Part shown: positions 1 to 11,630 of the stretch, piece by piece
Layout of the letters: the number at the start of each line of letters is the position of its first letter
Position numbering within the stretch: the stretch's first letter is position 1
Source: Chrysomallon squamiferum
Lineage: Eukaryota; Mollusca; Gastropoda; Neomphalida; Peltospiridae
Assembly: GCA_012295275.1 (NCBI GenBank)
Contig: CM022665.1
Span: 2,059,167 to 2,123,166, forward strand
Reading direction: 5' to 3'
Length of the DNA stretch: 64,000 nt
Made by a program: the position numbers and the translations under genes
The notes under the pieces: generated by a model
What the model was told of the DNA's origin: nothing
Seen by the model: only the letters and a program-made list of their open reading frames with translations
Database searches by the model: none

Positions 1-867
1 GACGTACATCGTATAATATTTCTCTGGATAAATAGAAATGTTTGTGTAACCATTGGTTGTTGAGTCATGTTTGTTTTCATTGTGAACGTTGTAGCATTTT
101 CGTGAATGTAAGAGCGCCAAAACTGTGACAGCTGTAGGTGTAACAACCGTGGTAGTAGTTGTAGTAGCAGATGTGGTAGTGGTAGGCAGCTTTGTCGCTG
201 TAACGTAGACGTATGTTGGTGTCATAGTAACAATCGCAGGGACAGTCGCCTCTTGTTTTTTTGTGATGAAACATTTGGCGATCGCTGTTTCTAGTAACTG
301 CTATAAGTGAAATGTCGTGGTCATAGTATTACTGTCGCAGTTGTTGCGAAGCAGAAGCTGCATCTTGATACCAACAGCTGAATTACAGTATTACTGGAAG
401 CAGAAGTAACAGTGACTAATAATTATATGCGCCACTCCGTAATTAAAAAAATGCATTTATTATTATTATTTTTAAAGTGTTTGTTTATATTAAAAAATTT
501 ATTTCATTTTGAAGGTAACATTCCTCATAATGATAGCGACCTACTTTTTAAAAACAAATACAGTATTAGTAACATTAGTAGAATTTTTATTTTTTTTTTT
601 TTTTTTTTTTTACATTACAATATGGTCCATAACAGAAAATATAAGGAATTAAACTAACTGCAGCTTTAAAAACAAGTAATTCAACAGCGAGTGACGTAAT
701 CGTGTAGAGACAAAGAAACAGAAACAATAAACATAACGTGATGTGACTAACATTCTGTTCTGATATATAAAGTAAGTATTTATTAGTATTGTCTCTGAAT
801 CTTCAAACTGTATACCTTTCTTTCGAGTTAATTTTAATTTTACTTTATTTCATTTTATTTATGATGT
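1..867. other. Unique A+T-rich DNA with trinucleotide-biased stretch
   Basis: No gene recognised. Bases about 100-420 are enriched in imperfect GTA/GTT/CAG-like trinucleotides, which keep short frames open without looking like protein. A T run lies at about 591-611. The remainder is ordinary A+T-rich sequence. Confidence 0.5.
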
Positions 868-941
868 TTGATTAAATTTATTTATTTGTATTTTATTTTA
901 TTTTATTTTATTTACATTTATTTCGTTTTATTTTGTTTTGT

Positions 942-996
<55 letters not shown>

Positions 997-1000
997 TTTT
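868..1000. repeat. (TTTTA)n then (TTTA)n microsatellite
   Basis: Pentanucleotide TTTTA units at about 888-915 pass into a nearly pure TTTA tetranucleotide array from about 940 to 1000. It is followed by a short CTT run near 1018-1035. The hydrophobic FIYL-type reading frames over it are repeat translations. Confidence 0.9.
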
Positions 1001-1036
1001 ATCATGTATACATGATTCTTCTTCTTCTTCTTCTTG

Positions 1037-1540
1037 TTATTATTCTAAAATAGTTCAATATTTCTATCTGATTCTGCTTCTCCACGTTTTATTTTCCCAC
1101 TGCAACTACAACGTGAACTACAACGTGAACAATCAGCGTTGAGCTCCTCAGCAGTTGTTTATTGCACGTAAACAGGATTAATCGTTTAGAAAACCCAACA
1201 TGTCACTGAAAGAAGCCTATAATAAAAGGTAAGTGCTGCGCTCAATTATAATCCTATTTAAATACATACTTTGAGATATATCAATTGGATCAAACCGCTT
1301 CGTGTGTAGGGAAACATACTTGAAGTTTTGTTCTCTTTATGTAACACATTACACCTAGCTGGTTTGATCTACAGTGCATGGTGACTGTGTGTTGAATGAA
1401 ACTCTGGGTAGGAGAGTATTTGTATTCTGGGGCAGACATGCTGGGTGCATGATCGTTTTAATTATAAGGCCAAGCTAAATTTGTTTTAGGACAGAGAAAG
1501 GTAAGAGATGGAATAGACGAAATGTATATCCTCTTATGTA
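1037..1540. other. Complex non-repetitive DNA
   Basis: Mostly unique sequence of moderate A+T content. A tandem pair of the short word AACTACAACGTGAAC lies near 1104-1131. No open frame, RNA gene or recognised element was seen. Confidence 0.4.
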
Positions 1541-1569
1541 AAAAGACAGATATTTGCATGTACACATCG

Positions 1570-1712
1570 ATACACGTGTATATATACGACAGTATATACA
1601 TGTATATAGTAGACGAATATAGATGTAAATATAACCATAGCCAACAAGATAAAGAGACATCAAAGATAGACATATTTATAGATAGACAGACAGATAGATA
1701 GATAGAAAGATG
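1570..1712. repeat. TATA/TACA-rich tract and (GATA/GACA)n microsatellite
   Basis: Alternating TATACA/TATATG at about 1570-1625 is followed by GATAGACAGACAGATAGATA-type units at 1668-1710. Reading frames on both strands here are repeat artefacts. Confidence 0.8.
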
Positions 1713-2102
1713 GTTAGAGAGATACACAGAGAGAGAGGAAAATGGAGAGAAGTAACAAAGAACTCAATAAATAACGTAAGAAGAAATATAAGAAATAAAA
1801 TAACAGAGAATACACTACAGTGGAAATATTTCGAAAAACAACAACAAAAAAACAAACACACCAAAAAAAACAAACAACAAAACGAAACAAATTATCCGAA
1901 ACAAACAAACAACCACAAAAATAAAATAAAGACTCCAAAGCCTTTCAGACTGGAAACATATAAGAATAACAATAACAAGGACAGACTCCGACGATAATGA
2001 CAAGTATTATAAATAAACTTATGACAGTTAATACAGTCAACTAAGCTACGTAACGTAATGGATTTAATTATGATCAAAACAACTTTTTTTTTCTTCTTTT
2101 AA

Positions 2103-2133
<31 letters not shown>

Positions 2134-2150
2134 AAAAAAAGAACGAAAAT
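1713..2150. repeat. A-rich low-complexity DNA with A26 run
   Basis: Purine-rich GAGA and CAAA/AAACA stretches (about 1720-1975) lead to an A homopolymer at about 2105-2130. Overlapping frames are rich in K/N/Q or, on the other strand, F/L/V, as expected from composition alone. Confidence 0.8.
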
Positions 2151-2189
2151 GACTGAGCTGATGGAGAGGAAATGTATCTATTTTCTTTA

Positions 2190-2545
2190 AACGAAATAAC
2201 GAAGCATTTTTACGGAGTGCCATGCCGTGTGATTTGTCCTCTGATATAACAACGCCAATTTTTCATTCGCAAACTGTGGGGGCCCCGGGGACAAAGTTAT
2301 ATCGGAGCGGCGCCCACTGGATCCAGAGCTAAACAATGCACATGTCCAAAGTTGTCAGTATTTAGCCATCACACAAGCGACAGGCCAGCTCGTCCCCGTG
2401 ACCGGCAGTCGTCACAGAAATTACGCCCTGGAGCCTACGCAGTTCGACGTCTTTGCATTTCCGGAAGATGTCAACATATTTTAAGTTTAAAAACAGAAAT
2501 AAGGAAAAGGTTTTAATGAGACACCGAGACCGAAGGTCCGTTAGT
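2190..2545. promoter_or_regulatory. GC-enriched complex island, candidate regulatory element
   Basis: This is one of the most GC-rich segments of the window, bordered by homopolymers. It contains two adjoining 8-bp palindromes at 2279-2290 (GGGGCCCC and CCCCGGGG). It also has two inverted word pairs: TTTGTCC at 2233-2239 with GGACAAA at 2289-2295, and GATATAAC at 2243-2250 with GTTATATC at 2296-2303. No convincing coding frame. A regulatory role is inferred only from composition and symmetry. Confidence 0.35.
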
Positions 2546-2548
2546 CTG

Positions 2549-2550
<2 letters not shown>

Positions 2551-2583
<33 letters not shown>
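2551..2583. repeat. T33 homopolymer
   Basis: Uninterrupted T run of about 33 bases. A shorter T run (about 2650-2662) and A runs follow within 120 bp. It could be the reverse-strand tail of a retroposed copy, but no element body is recognisable beside it. Confidence 0.85.
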
Positions 2584-2585
<2 letters not shown>

Positions 2586-3590
2586 TACATGAGTTGAACT
2601 TTTGAAATGAACTACAGGTGTAGTGATGATGCTTTCGTTTTTGCAGACCTTTTTTTTTTTTTTGATGTTTGAATTAATTACGAAAAAAAAAAAATTCTCT
2701 GATAAATACAAGATTATCTTTCCTTCAGTAAGTTGTGTGAGAGTTATATGAAAAGTAAGAATCTTAACAGAACAAAGAAGAAAATGTTAATACTGTGTTT
2801 ATGAAAGAACAGCATCGCCTAACATTTTATTTTCTTCTGATGTTTTTCTTTAAGTAAATCTTTGTTAAAATTGAATACAAGAACACACACACAAAAAAAA
2901 TAAAAATATGTACACACTCCTCACGCGTCCATTGACATACACAAACACAAGAGTGAAAACAAAAATACCCCCCCAAACTAAACCAAATACCCTCCCCTCA
3001 AAATTCAAAATAAAAAATAATAAAACAAATAAAATCATAAAAAAACAAATAAAATAATAATAATAATAATAATAACAGTATGTTCATACATACACCCGCA
3101 CACGTGCATCATGCATCGTGACACACACACGCCTATATACACACACAACTTCGTACACGCAGGTACACATGTAATTATAAGCCGCTGTTAAAAGAAGTGC
3201 TTGAAACGTAATGCTATCATTCATCTTCAGACAAGACGATTGTTTCATCAATATATATTTTGTAACAGAACACTATAACAACTACATTACTATTTAATAT
3301 ACCTCTTGAACACGGTCATTTAAAATGAAACATAACGGCGGCAAGCTAGGTAAATAACCAGTCTTTGTAATAGGTTGATCGATGCTAAATATTATCTGGC
3401 ATTCGTCCTGGAATGTCAGGGGCGTAACTGAAACGAAGACCGGGAGGGGCGGGAAGGGGAGTGGAAAAAAAAAAAAAATTTGGTTTATGATGAAATGGAA
3501 TTTTAAAAAATATTTATAATTTTAAAGAAAAAAAAAAAAAAAAAAAAATAATAATAATAATAAAATTATTGGTCAGCAATAGTTTACAAT
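2584..3590. other. A+T-rich intergenic DNA with small repeats
   Basis: No gene seen. It contains CACA and (AAAT)/(AAT)n patches at about 2885-3075, a short (CA) stretch at 3120-3160, a purine-rich patch at 3440-3478 and an A run with (AAT)n at about 3530-3562. Confidence 0.5.
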
Positions 3591-3700
3591 ATTTGTTTTC
3601 AATATTTGTTATACACTTTGTTAAAAACTCCTGTTTTGGAAGATCTTTCTGATATGATACAGATTGGTGAAAAGAGTGTTACAGATGGATCCAGTTTGGA

Positions 3701-4102
3701 TTAGTTTGTAATACAACCGCAGAGCTTGCGTTGTGTCATAATAAGCTGTTCCACGTCAACTTTTTGTTGCATTAGTTTTTGTTTTTGCGTCATATCACAG
3801 TGATAACGTCTTAACGCTTCTGCACTGGAAACACTGGTTTTCGGGTCGCACTGAAATCCGTTACGGGGCTCAAAGAAACCATGGCAGTGTTTTTCAAGCG
3901 AGGCACACATAAAGACGCGATTTGACAGTAACTGGTGAAATGATCTCCAGATAATTTCCTTTTCTATATCCCGTCCTGTCACCATTGACCAGAGCTTTTG
4001 GCATGAAACTAAGATCTCGCAATTATCACTGAGGATCATTTTGCTAATTTCTATTCCGAGAACGTCTTGGACGCTTATTGGTCCTGTCTCCGAACAAAAC
4101 GC
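3701..4102 (-). CDS. Hypothetical ORF of unique composition, unrecognised
   Basis: The minus-strand frame is open from 4102 to the stop at 3701. The first Met at 4039 gives 112 residues, and the frame is open for about 21 codons upstream. The translation is free of low complexity: mixed charged and hydrophobic residues, several Cys (for example KLCGCITN at the end), and a basic/Gln-rich helix-like stretch near residues 83-105 (TQKQKLMQQKVDVEQLIM). No signal peptide, membrane segment or domain motif is recognised. Frames of this size arise by chance in 64 kb, so it may be noncoding. It lies in a complex island bordered by A+T-rich DNA and has no visible neighbouring exon. Confidence 0.2.
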   Translation of the reverse strand, partial: AFCSETGPISVQDVLGIEISKMILSDNCEILVSCQKLWSMVTGRDIEKEIIWRSFHQLLSNRVFMCASLEKHCHGFFEPRNGFQCDPKTSVSSAEALRRYHCDMTQKQKLMQQKVDVEQLIMTQRKLCGCITN

Positions 4103-4740
4103 TTATCCCTTTCACGGAACAACTAACTCATTGTAACCAGCCATCTTGCATTGATCCGCTTCTGCCAATCTTCTCATACCGGCAGATCCACGGTCAATAT
4201 GGAGGAGGGTTTTTTATTATTTTTTATAGAAAATATAAAAAATTATTTTCGTATTTTATACTAAAATGTGAAGAACATCTTAACCCTTTTGTTTTTTTTT
4301 TAAAAAAAAAAAAAAATTACTATATTAAAATTTGATTTTGTTTGAAACAGAATATTAACCAATAATTTGATGATTAATTTAATCATCGCCCTCTTAGGCC
4401 CCAGATACTAATCAGAACAACAGTAATGTCCATCACGTCAAAAACAAGAGCAATAACATTCACCTCGACAACATCAACGACAGCTATGTCAGGCACTACA
4501 ACTGCAACAACAATAACGACAGAAAAAAACCGAAAAAACAAAAAAACCCAACAGAATTCAAAACAAGAACATAAATATTATACCCTCTTAACACATTCTA
4601 CACCGACCCTTGTTTGGCAACCCGCATATTACCCAGCGCATATTGGTTTTGTTTTTCTGAATGATACAGCCCTTCACCATTAACACACAATATGAATTAA
4701 TGAATATAATATATAGATTAATTCCATTATCAGTTTCCAA
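4103..4740. other. Unique DNA with T/A homopolymer and ACA-rich stretch
   Basis: A T run joined to an A run at about 4289-4316 forms a short inverted homopolymer. Imperfect CAA/ACA trinucleotides at about 4425-4570 give a Thr-rich frame that I regard as a compositional artefact. No gene supported. Confidence 0.45.
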
Positions 4741-4744
4741 TCAA

Positions 4745-5270
4745 TGAACGTCTGTCAAAGCGACATTAATCATTAATTATTTCTTCTCACTGTATCTTCT
4801 TTCCAGGGATAGCGTAATCTTCCATTTTTGTGTCGCCTACTTTCAGAAGAGTTCCGTGGAATTGTAATTCCGCCGAACGAGCCTGATATATGACTCAACG
4901 TTATTATCTCGCTCCTTACGCGCATTTTTCACGTGCAAATTCGCGTCAGTAAATATTCTTTTTTGTTGGGTTCCACGCAGCGAAATTAAGCAACAACAAA
5001 ACGCTAAAAATACGGAGAGTTTTCAAGAACTTTTTATCCGTGATATAAACACACGCAAGTCGGCGCGTCAGACGGTAGCTGATCGTTCTGCACACTGGAC
5101 AGTGTTGTCTCCCCATTGTTGCGAACTCTTCACACTGACAACTATTATGCGACGTCTATTTGAAGTTAGATGAAAATTTTGATGGAGGGGCTCAGAGAAA
5201 TTTGATGAAAACTTCTTCAGCCAAGAAGATGGTGGAGGACTGTACTCCAGTAAATACGTATTTACAAATG
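4745..5270. promoter_or_regulatory. Complex island, candidate regulatory element
   Basis: About 500 bp of balanced, repeat-free sequence with no useful open frame. It carries short E-box-like and A+T homeodomain-like words (CACGTGCAAATT near 4930, ATTAATCATTAATTA near 4766). It is sharply bordered by A-rich low complexity at 5300. A regulatory function is inference only. Confidence 0.3.
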
Positions 5271-5289
5271 ATTTCGTTCATTTGTGTAA

Positions 5290-5592
5290 TAATTTAAGAA
5301 GAAGAAGAAAAAAATCTAATTTTGTTTTTTTTAAGTACTTTTTTTTTTAATTTTGTATTTTTTAACGATAATTAAGTAAGAAATTAACATTAAAATCGTG
5401 TAAGAAGAAGAAGAAGAAAAAAAATTGCAGCAACATCAATTGAAACAAAACAAAATATAATAAAAAACAATAATAATAATAATAATTTTAAAAAGATTAA
5501 AATAAAAATAAAATAAAATAAAATAAAGAAACAACAAACAATAAACAAAAAAAAAAAAACACACCAGAAACCCCCCACAAAAACACAAAACA

Positions 5593-5627
<35 letters not shown>

Positions 5628-5720
5628 AAAAAACTAACAAAAAAAGAGAAGAAAAAACCGCAACAAAAACAAAACAAGGTCTACCAAATAGAAGAAAAAA
5701 AAAAAAGAAGAAAATAGGTA
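5290..5720. repeat. A-rich low-complexity belt with (CA)n
   Basis: GAA runs, (AAT)n near 5470, AAAAT units, A runs and a CACACA-to-poly(A) block at about 5588-5632. The Phe/Val/Cys-rich minus-strand frame over it (5390-5677) is a translation of this composition. Confidence 0.9.
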
Positions 5721-6698
5721 GAAAACAAAAAATTCATGTTAAATAATGAAATTTTGTTCCTTCGTTGCTTTATTTTATTAAGAGAATAATGCTTTCCAGC
5801 GATTAAATTAAGTTTAAGAAAAAGACGACATGCACGTCACTGAGCGCAGGGTGAGAGTGAACAAAATCCTTTGTTGAATTATCCCTCTTTTTTCTCAGGT
5901 GAACAAAACGAAAATAATAAAAAAAAAACTGTTTTTCTTTTTGACAAGAAGCTGAAATAAGATATGTACTTTGTTGCAAAAAATGAATAACGTAGAAAGA
6001 AAATAACTGGTTCAATATTTTATTCTCATATGAAACATTTTCAAACGAGAAGTAAAAAGTAAGAAAAAAAGAAAAAGAAATGGATTTATTTTTATAACTT
6101 TATATAATATATATATATATATAACTGGTTTTGATAATAAAAACATATACATAATTAACATTCGATGTTTATAACGTGTTTTTATATTTTTAAACTGTAT
6201 TGTCATAATTTTTATAATACATTTTTTAAACGTCTTCTATACATATTATGCAGTATTATTATTCATAATTCAACACTTAAGCAGACATTAATTTTTCCCA
6301 CGATATACATATTTTTTCAATGTCTAAAACTGACGTGAAGCTGAAACAATACAATATTGCTTTACATACAAAATGTTAACTACACATTTTCTCATAAAAT
6401 GATTGTCAAACTCGAGTATAATGTAACACTTGTTATATATGATAATCACAAGTATAATTCGTTTAGAATATTTTTTTCTATTAAACAATGAATAAATCTA
6501 CATATCCAATGATTTCCCATAATGATTAAAGTCTTTTACGTTCTGGCTTTTGTTTCACTTTATTGGGACGCATTAAACTTGTATGCTAATGAGATTAAAC
6601 AGATTTCGAAATTATTACCAACGTATCTACCTAGACAAGAGGAAATAACGGTAGAATTTAGTATTAAACTATCATCATCATCATCATCATCACAATCA

Positions 6699-6732
<34 letters not shown>

Positions 6733-7130
6733 GCGTATTAGTATTATTATCAACATCTTATTTTTCGTATTTTGCGTTTGTTAACCTGGGTGTGGTATTA
6801 TTAGTTCTTTCCCTTTCCAGAAACAGTTGCACTCACACACGAGGAAGTTCTGATAAAAAAAAGTGATGTTGTTAATCACACTTGTGTCACTCACACGTCT
6901 CATATATTTACTGTTGTCATAGTTTTATACCCTGACTTCTTCCTTCAGTAGCAGTTAAAGATACTGTATCTCAATACTGCGTACATCCTGTGTTTTACCT
7001 ACAAACTTTCACTGCCAGACTGTCCTTGTGTTCTTTCTGTTTGTCTGACCGTCTGCTTTCAGAATCGTCCATGTATTTACACAAAAATAATAACATGTTA
7101 GCTTTTGAGTCTGTTTCTTTAATTATGCTC
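5721..7130. other. A+T-rich unique DNA with minor microsatellites
   Basis: No gene supported. There is a TA dinucleotide run at 6104-6123 and (ATC)n followed by (ATT)n at about 6671-6727. The 6522-6866 frame begins with a hydrophobic MIKVFYVLAFVSLYW stretch but then runs through the trinucleotide arrays, so it is not credible as a gene on its own. Confidence 0.45.
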
Positions 7131-7164
7131 TAATGAATCAAAAGCTTAACCTTTCGGAATACAA

Positions 7165-7377
7165 GTTTGATACATACATACATACATACATACATACATA
7201 CATAAATATATATATTAAATCTATCTCCAGATACAAATACAGTGTATCTGCTGTAATTATTCAGTTTATAATGAAGCAAAGTAATTTACAAATGATTCTG
7301 AAATTACATTTATAAACTGATCTATCTGTCTGTCTGTCTGTCTGTCTATCTGTCTATCTGTCTATCTATCTGTCTTA
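7165..7377. repeat. (CATA)n and (TCTG/TCTA)n microsatellites
   Basis: Tandem CATA units at about 7171-7203 and a mixed TCTG/TCTA array at about 7320-7377, separated by about 115 bp of unique sequence. Confidence 0.9.
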
Positions 7378-8170
7378 GTTTTGTATTATAAGATAAGTAT
7401 ATTCCAGTTCACATTCCCTACATACACAATAATCTTGTTAAGTAAATTTGCAATAAGCACTCATTAAAGCGGACAGCTTTCGCACAATACTAAATAAAAT
7501 TTTACTGTTAACGATTCTTTCGCTGCTATCACTGCTAATATACTGTGAATATAATATGTATTCTTTTAGCTGGGTAAGAAACCTGATTTGAACAGTCTAC
7601 CTATAAAACACTATTACTGAACTGAAGAGGAAAACGAGTAACTGGTAATCCAGTAATGTTATTAAACAGCGTAACATTTGTTTTAAATTTAAATTGTTTT
7701 AACTATATTAAGAATTTTGTTCATAATTTGAAAAATGATTAACTATAAATGCGTGTGACAGATGTCTGTAGATGTCTGAAAATTCACGATCCTGTCATAA
7801 CAGTTCAGTAACGTCCAGCAACCAAAGAATTTGTCGTTTCATTTCTCATTTACAGAAGACATCGATCTTTTAATGACGATTTACGACTGTGCAAACAACG
7901 ATTACTACGTTATTGTAAAAGATAAGTGCAGCAGTAGTAATTTCTGCCCTAAATTACGTACATATGTGTGTGTGTGTGTAAGCAGGACACACAATACTTG
8001 TAATAAACCTGTGCAGACATGAAGATATACAACTAAATTAACAATGACATAAGTATCGATGTAGTTAGAGGTTTTAACTTTTAATATTTCAGACTTTTAG
8101 TTTATTTATTTATTTATGACATAATAAGGAAATATAAATTTATACCGTTTCTAAAAGATTAACAGCTAAA
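7378..8170. other. A+T-rich unique DNA
   Basis: About 800 bp without recognised elements apart from a short (TG)n at 7966-7978 and (TTTA)n at 8101-8116. Short frames only, with no coding evidence. Confidence 0.4.
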
Positions 8171-8185
8171 CTTGGAGTTCCTCGG

Positions 8186-8245
8186 AGACACACACACACA
8201 CACACACACGCACAACTCAAATATATACACGTAATCACACATATG

Positions 8246-8280
<35 letters not shown>
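8186..8280. repeat. Two (CA)n microsatellites
   Basis: CA dinucleotide runs at about 8188-8209 and 8249-8279 are separated by a short ATATACACG-containing spacer. Confidence 0.95.
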
Positions 8281-8437
8281 CTGAAAGAAATATTACATAA
8301 AAAGCATGCGTTTTATAAAACAAATTACAACAATAATAGCTTTTAATTTTTAAATTAGATACAACAAAACTGATCTGAAAGAGGCCCAGTATCACTGATT
8401 AAAATCTTCAGAACTGAAATGAAAATACTAAATAAAT

Positions 8438-8442
8438 AACCT

Positions 8443-8475
<33 letters not shown>
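8438..8475. repeat. T run joined to A24 run
   Basis: Eight T residues pass directly into about 24 A residues, a self-complementary homopolymer junction of a kind that recurs in this window. Confidence 0.8.
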
Positions 8476-8890
8476 CGTTTTCCATTCATTGTTATAATTT
8501 ATGAATTAATCATCTCGACGGTTTTAAAATTCTACCCATTCGCTAGACAGTACTCGAATTGCCCGACCTGACCAGCACAGAACGAAGACAACAGTCTCGC
8601 CTTCAGATTCTCAAAACATCATCAAAGTCGCACGACTCGAAGACAATATGTGTCAAGATTTTTTTGTCAATGTATACGCCATCGCGCGTTGTTTTAATTC
8701 CAGGAAAGCTGAGCGGGATGCGAGGTGTGGATGAATAGTTAATGAAGAGTGAAGAGAAGGGACGCTGGATGCGAAACTGAAACCAAGACTCGTTCCTATA
8801 TCATCAATGATTAAACGTAAAACTCCGTTTTTAACCACGTTTATTGTCGTATTGTGTTTTGTGCGCACCAAACCACGCTACATGCAAATT
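8476..8890. other. Complex island
   Basis: Repeat-free sequence of more balanced composition. A minus-strand frame at 8653-8871 is open for about 72 codons but shows no domain, signal or splice evidence. A candidate regulatory stretch by composition only. Confidence 0.3.
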
Positions 8891-10085
8891 TAAAAAAAAT
8901 AATAATAAAACAGTAGGGAAGCCGTGCTATATAATACACGTTTAAATATGCAGGACAATTATGTCATTTGGATATTTTTATCAGGTATGAAAACCATTCT
9001 TTATAAAAAAAAATTAAACGGCTATGAAAACATCGCTAGAGTGAGAACTTGTACAAGCAAAGATCCCCGCATGCTAGAAATATTAAACGGGTATGGGTAT
9101 TGTTTTAGGTGGATATTTTAAACGGGCAAAGATTCTGTGTTAATCAGACGTTATAAACAGGATCAGCATTTAAAATAAAATAACTGTTAGAAGTTAAAAT
9201 TATTATAACCATGTTGACAACAGAAACTCACAATATTAAATATTGCTAATGAGTTTGGGCAGTTATTAAGATACAAATAAAAAGTTTAACTTAACGTGTG
9301 GTGTAGTGTATTCATGTATTTCATTTCCACAGAAGGAAACAGTACTTCCTTTGTGACCCATGTATATTTTAAATTACATTTGCATAAATATATATATATA
9401 ATTAATTTCAGCAATTTATAATTAAAAATATCAAATAAATTTTATTTTTGCTGTTATTATTGTTATTGTTGTTGTTATTATTAAATTAATTAACATTTTA
9501 TTTAGTTTTTTATTAACAATATAAGATTTATAGAAAGATAATTATCTGTTACATAACTCTAGATTGATCAAATGGTAAAAACTTTAAAATGATCATGTGT
9601 CTAGTAGAGAGAGAGAGAGGAAGAAAGAGAAAGTAAACTGTTTATCAGTTTCTCGAAGTAAATAGTTTTTCTTTCTTTTTAAATGTTTTGGTTTTTCAGA
9701 ACTGATAATCAAATACTGTAAAATATCTATTTAAAATAAAAAATAAATAAAATAAAATAATAAGAACTAGAATAGCAAAGTAAGAGTAAATTAAAAATTG
9801 ATAAAACTGAAATACAAAATAAAACAATAACAAACACAAAAAATAAAACAAACAAAAAAATAACTTAAAGCCGAAGGAGCGATACAATGTTACTTCAACA
9901 AAGAAACAAACCAAAGTACGCTTAAAGTGTGCACACTTTAATATGTGAAAGGTAAAATACATATTAGGCTTAACTTATTAACAAAATTAGATAAATTATA
10001 CCATCTTCAGTTTGTGTAAACTCGAATAATATTAAAAATAGTATTAGTCATTAATATATAAATAAATAAATAAACAAACAGATAA
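8891..10085. other. A+T-rich DNA with 20-bp perfect palindrome
   Basis: No gene seen. There is a short TA run near 9390-9402, (GA)n at about 9608-9620, and A-rich CAAA/AAAT text at 9730-9865. A perfect 20-bp palindrome centred on GTGTGCACAC lies at 9922-9941. Confidence 0.5.
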
Positions 10086-10095
10086 TAACAGTAGT

Positions 10096-10097
<2 letters not shown>

Positions 10098-10188
<91 letters not shown>
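10098..10188. repeat. (AC)n microsatellite, about 91 bp
   Basis: A virtually pure AC dinucleotide array of about 45 units. Alternating purine-pyrimidine tracts of this size can adopt Z-DNA. The poly-CV frame over it is an artefact. Confidence 0.97.
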
Positions 10189-10192
<4 letters not shown>

Positions 10193-10369
10193 CACAACAG
10201 CAGCAAGAAATGTATCATCCAGCTTACAAAAAATAAAATACTGTTTAAAGAAAATCTGAAAAAAGTGTATTTAAATACATAAGGAGAGTACTGAAATAAT
10301 ATATTAATTTATCAGAAAGAAAAAAATAATAATAAAAAAGAAAAAAGCCCTTTTTATTTGTATTTTTAA

Positions 10370-10480
10370 TTATAATTGTTATTATTGTTGTTGTTATTAT
10401 TATTGTTGCTATATTATTGTTGTTGTTATTATTATTATTGCTATTTTGTTGTTGTTGTTGTTGTTATTGTTTTTATATTC
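10370..10480. repeat. (TTG)/(TTA)n imperfect trinucleotide array
   Basis: Interspersed TTG and TTA units from about 10376 to 10478. The flanks are A+T-rich and unremarkable. Confidence 0.8.
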
Positions 10481-10614
10481 TTATTATCATTATAGTTTAT
10501 CGCTTTTAAATCAACTTAAATGCAAGTTTATTAAATTCAACAAGTCATTTCTAAATATGATTTAATGAAATAACTAATTAAAGTTTTGCCTGTTTTTGTA
10601 AACTTTTCTTTCTT

Positions 10615-10770
10615 CGTTTTATTTATTTTATTTTATTTTATTTTATTTTATTTTTTTCAAAATTATAAATATATATATATATATTACAGATACTTTACTT
10701 CAAAGTTGATAATTCATCCGAAATTAAATCGCCAATGCTTTATTTCTTTGTGTGTGTGTGTGTGTGGAAC
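10615..10770. repeat. (TTTTA)n, (TA)n and (GT)n microsatellites
   Basis: TTTTA units at about 10618-10657, TA dinucleotides near 10668-10684 and GT dinucleotides near 10749-10767. Confidence 0.9.
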
Positions 10771-11380
10771 CGGTCCTAATAACGATACGCTATTTGGCAT
10801 CAGTGGTTCATAGATACGTGAACATTGGCACTGTGGTCCCAACTGGAAGTAAATGTGCGACAACTTGGCACTGAATACTTTGGCAATAAGTGTCAGAAAG
10901 CCGCCACATCCTTAATCACTTTTCGTCCCACAGGCAAAGAAAAGTTCACGTCTGCTCTGGCTTGCAGACGATGTATTGACTGTGCTTCATTGATACACCA
11001 CACGGGCCTTCGGGACCGACTCCATTGGAAAAAAAAAAAAAAAAAAAAAAAAGAAGGAGAGATTCCCCAGCACAAGAGCTATCTCAACTCATCACTTGTG
11101 TTTACAAGCGACGATTAGAGTGTTTGAATCTAAAGTTTATATTTCAGTCTTTTTGCAGCGTTCGAAAGCGAACACAGCGTTTATTTCCACAAGCGCGATC
11201 TAAGAGAAATAAAACAGACATTACTCGGGCCAAAAGCAATCTCTAGCAAATGTTTATGAAACAGAAAATATCTGTCCAAATTCGCTATCAAAGAGCATTC
11301 ATCATCTTTCATCAGGTTAAATTCTTGTTTACGAGCGGAAATCTTCTCACGCTAACTGGTTATATTTACTAACTAGCTGT
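10771..11380. other. Complex island interrupted by A23 run
   Basis: Balanced, repeat-free sequence apart from an A run at about 11029-11052. The plus-strand frame 10825-11118 runs through the A run and then has Lys-rich text, so I do not call it a gene. It is adjacent to the candidate exon at 11387-11630. Confidence 0.35.
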
Positions 11381-11386
11381 ACTTAC

Positions 11387-11630
11387 CAGGTAGACGAGTA
11401 ATTCTTAAATCACCATCCAGCCATATATCCAGTGATAATGAGTCGGCTAGATCAAAGCAAGTACTATCCTTCCCGAGCGAGCGTCTTAGCGGAAAGTTGT
11501 CAAAGTTTCCGCTAACCAACAAGCTTCTTCTATTTGCTTCGCTAACGACGTGGTCCTGGGATCTCGAGTCCGCTGGGAGTGATAACACTACAAAGAATAT
11601 CGCTTTCCAGAACGGCGTAACGTTTTTCCC
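11387..11630 (-). CDS. Candidate internal coding exon with signal-peptide-like stretch
   Basis: Read on the minus strand, this 244-bp segment is open throughout (81 codons plus one base). An in-frame TAG just upstream supplies the acceptor AG. The 3' end falls at CTG/GTAAGT, a consensus donor, after which the unspliced frame stops within a few codons. The translation begins GKNVTPFWKAIFFVVLSLPA, resembling a signal-peptide hydrophobic core with a small-residue cleavage site. It continues as a mixed, non-repetitive sequence ending in WLDGDLRITRLP. No in-frame ATG is present, so an initiator would have to lie in an upstream exon (higher coordinates). The acceptor lacks a good pyrimidine tract. 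No family recognised. Chance remains plausible. Confidence 0.28.

Noticed and set aside
10825-11118. Plus-strand frame MALWSQLEV...
   Set aside because: Interrupted by an A run giving poly-Lys; the opposite strand is also open, and no domain was recognised.
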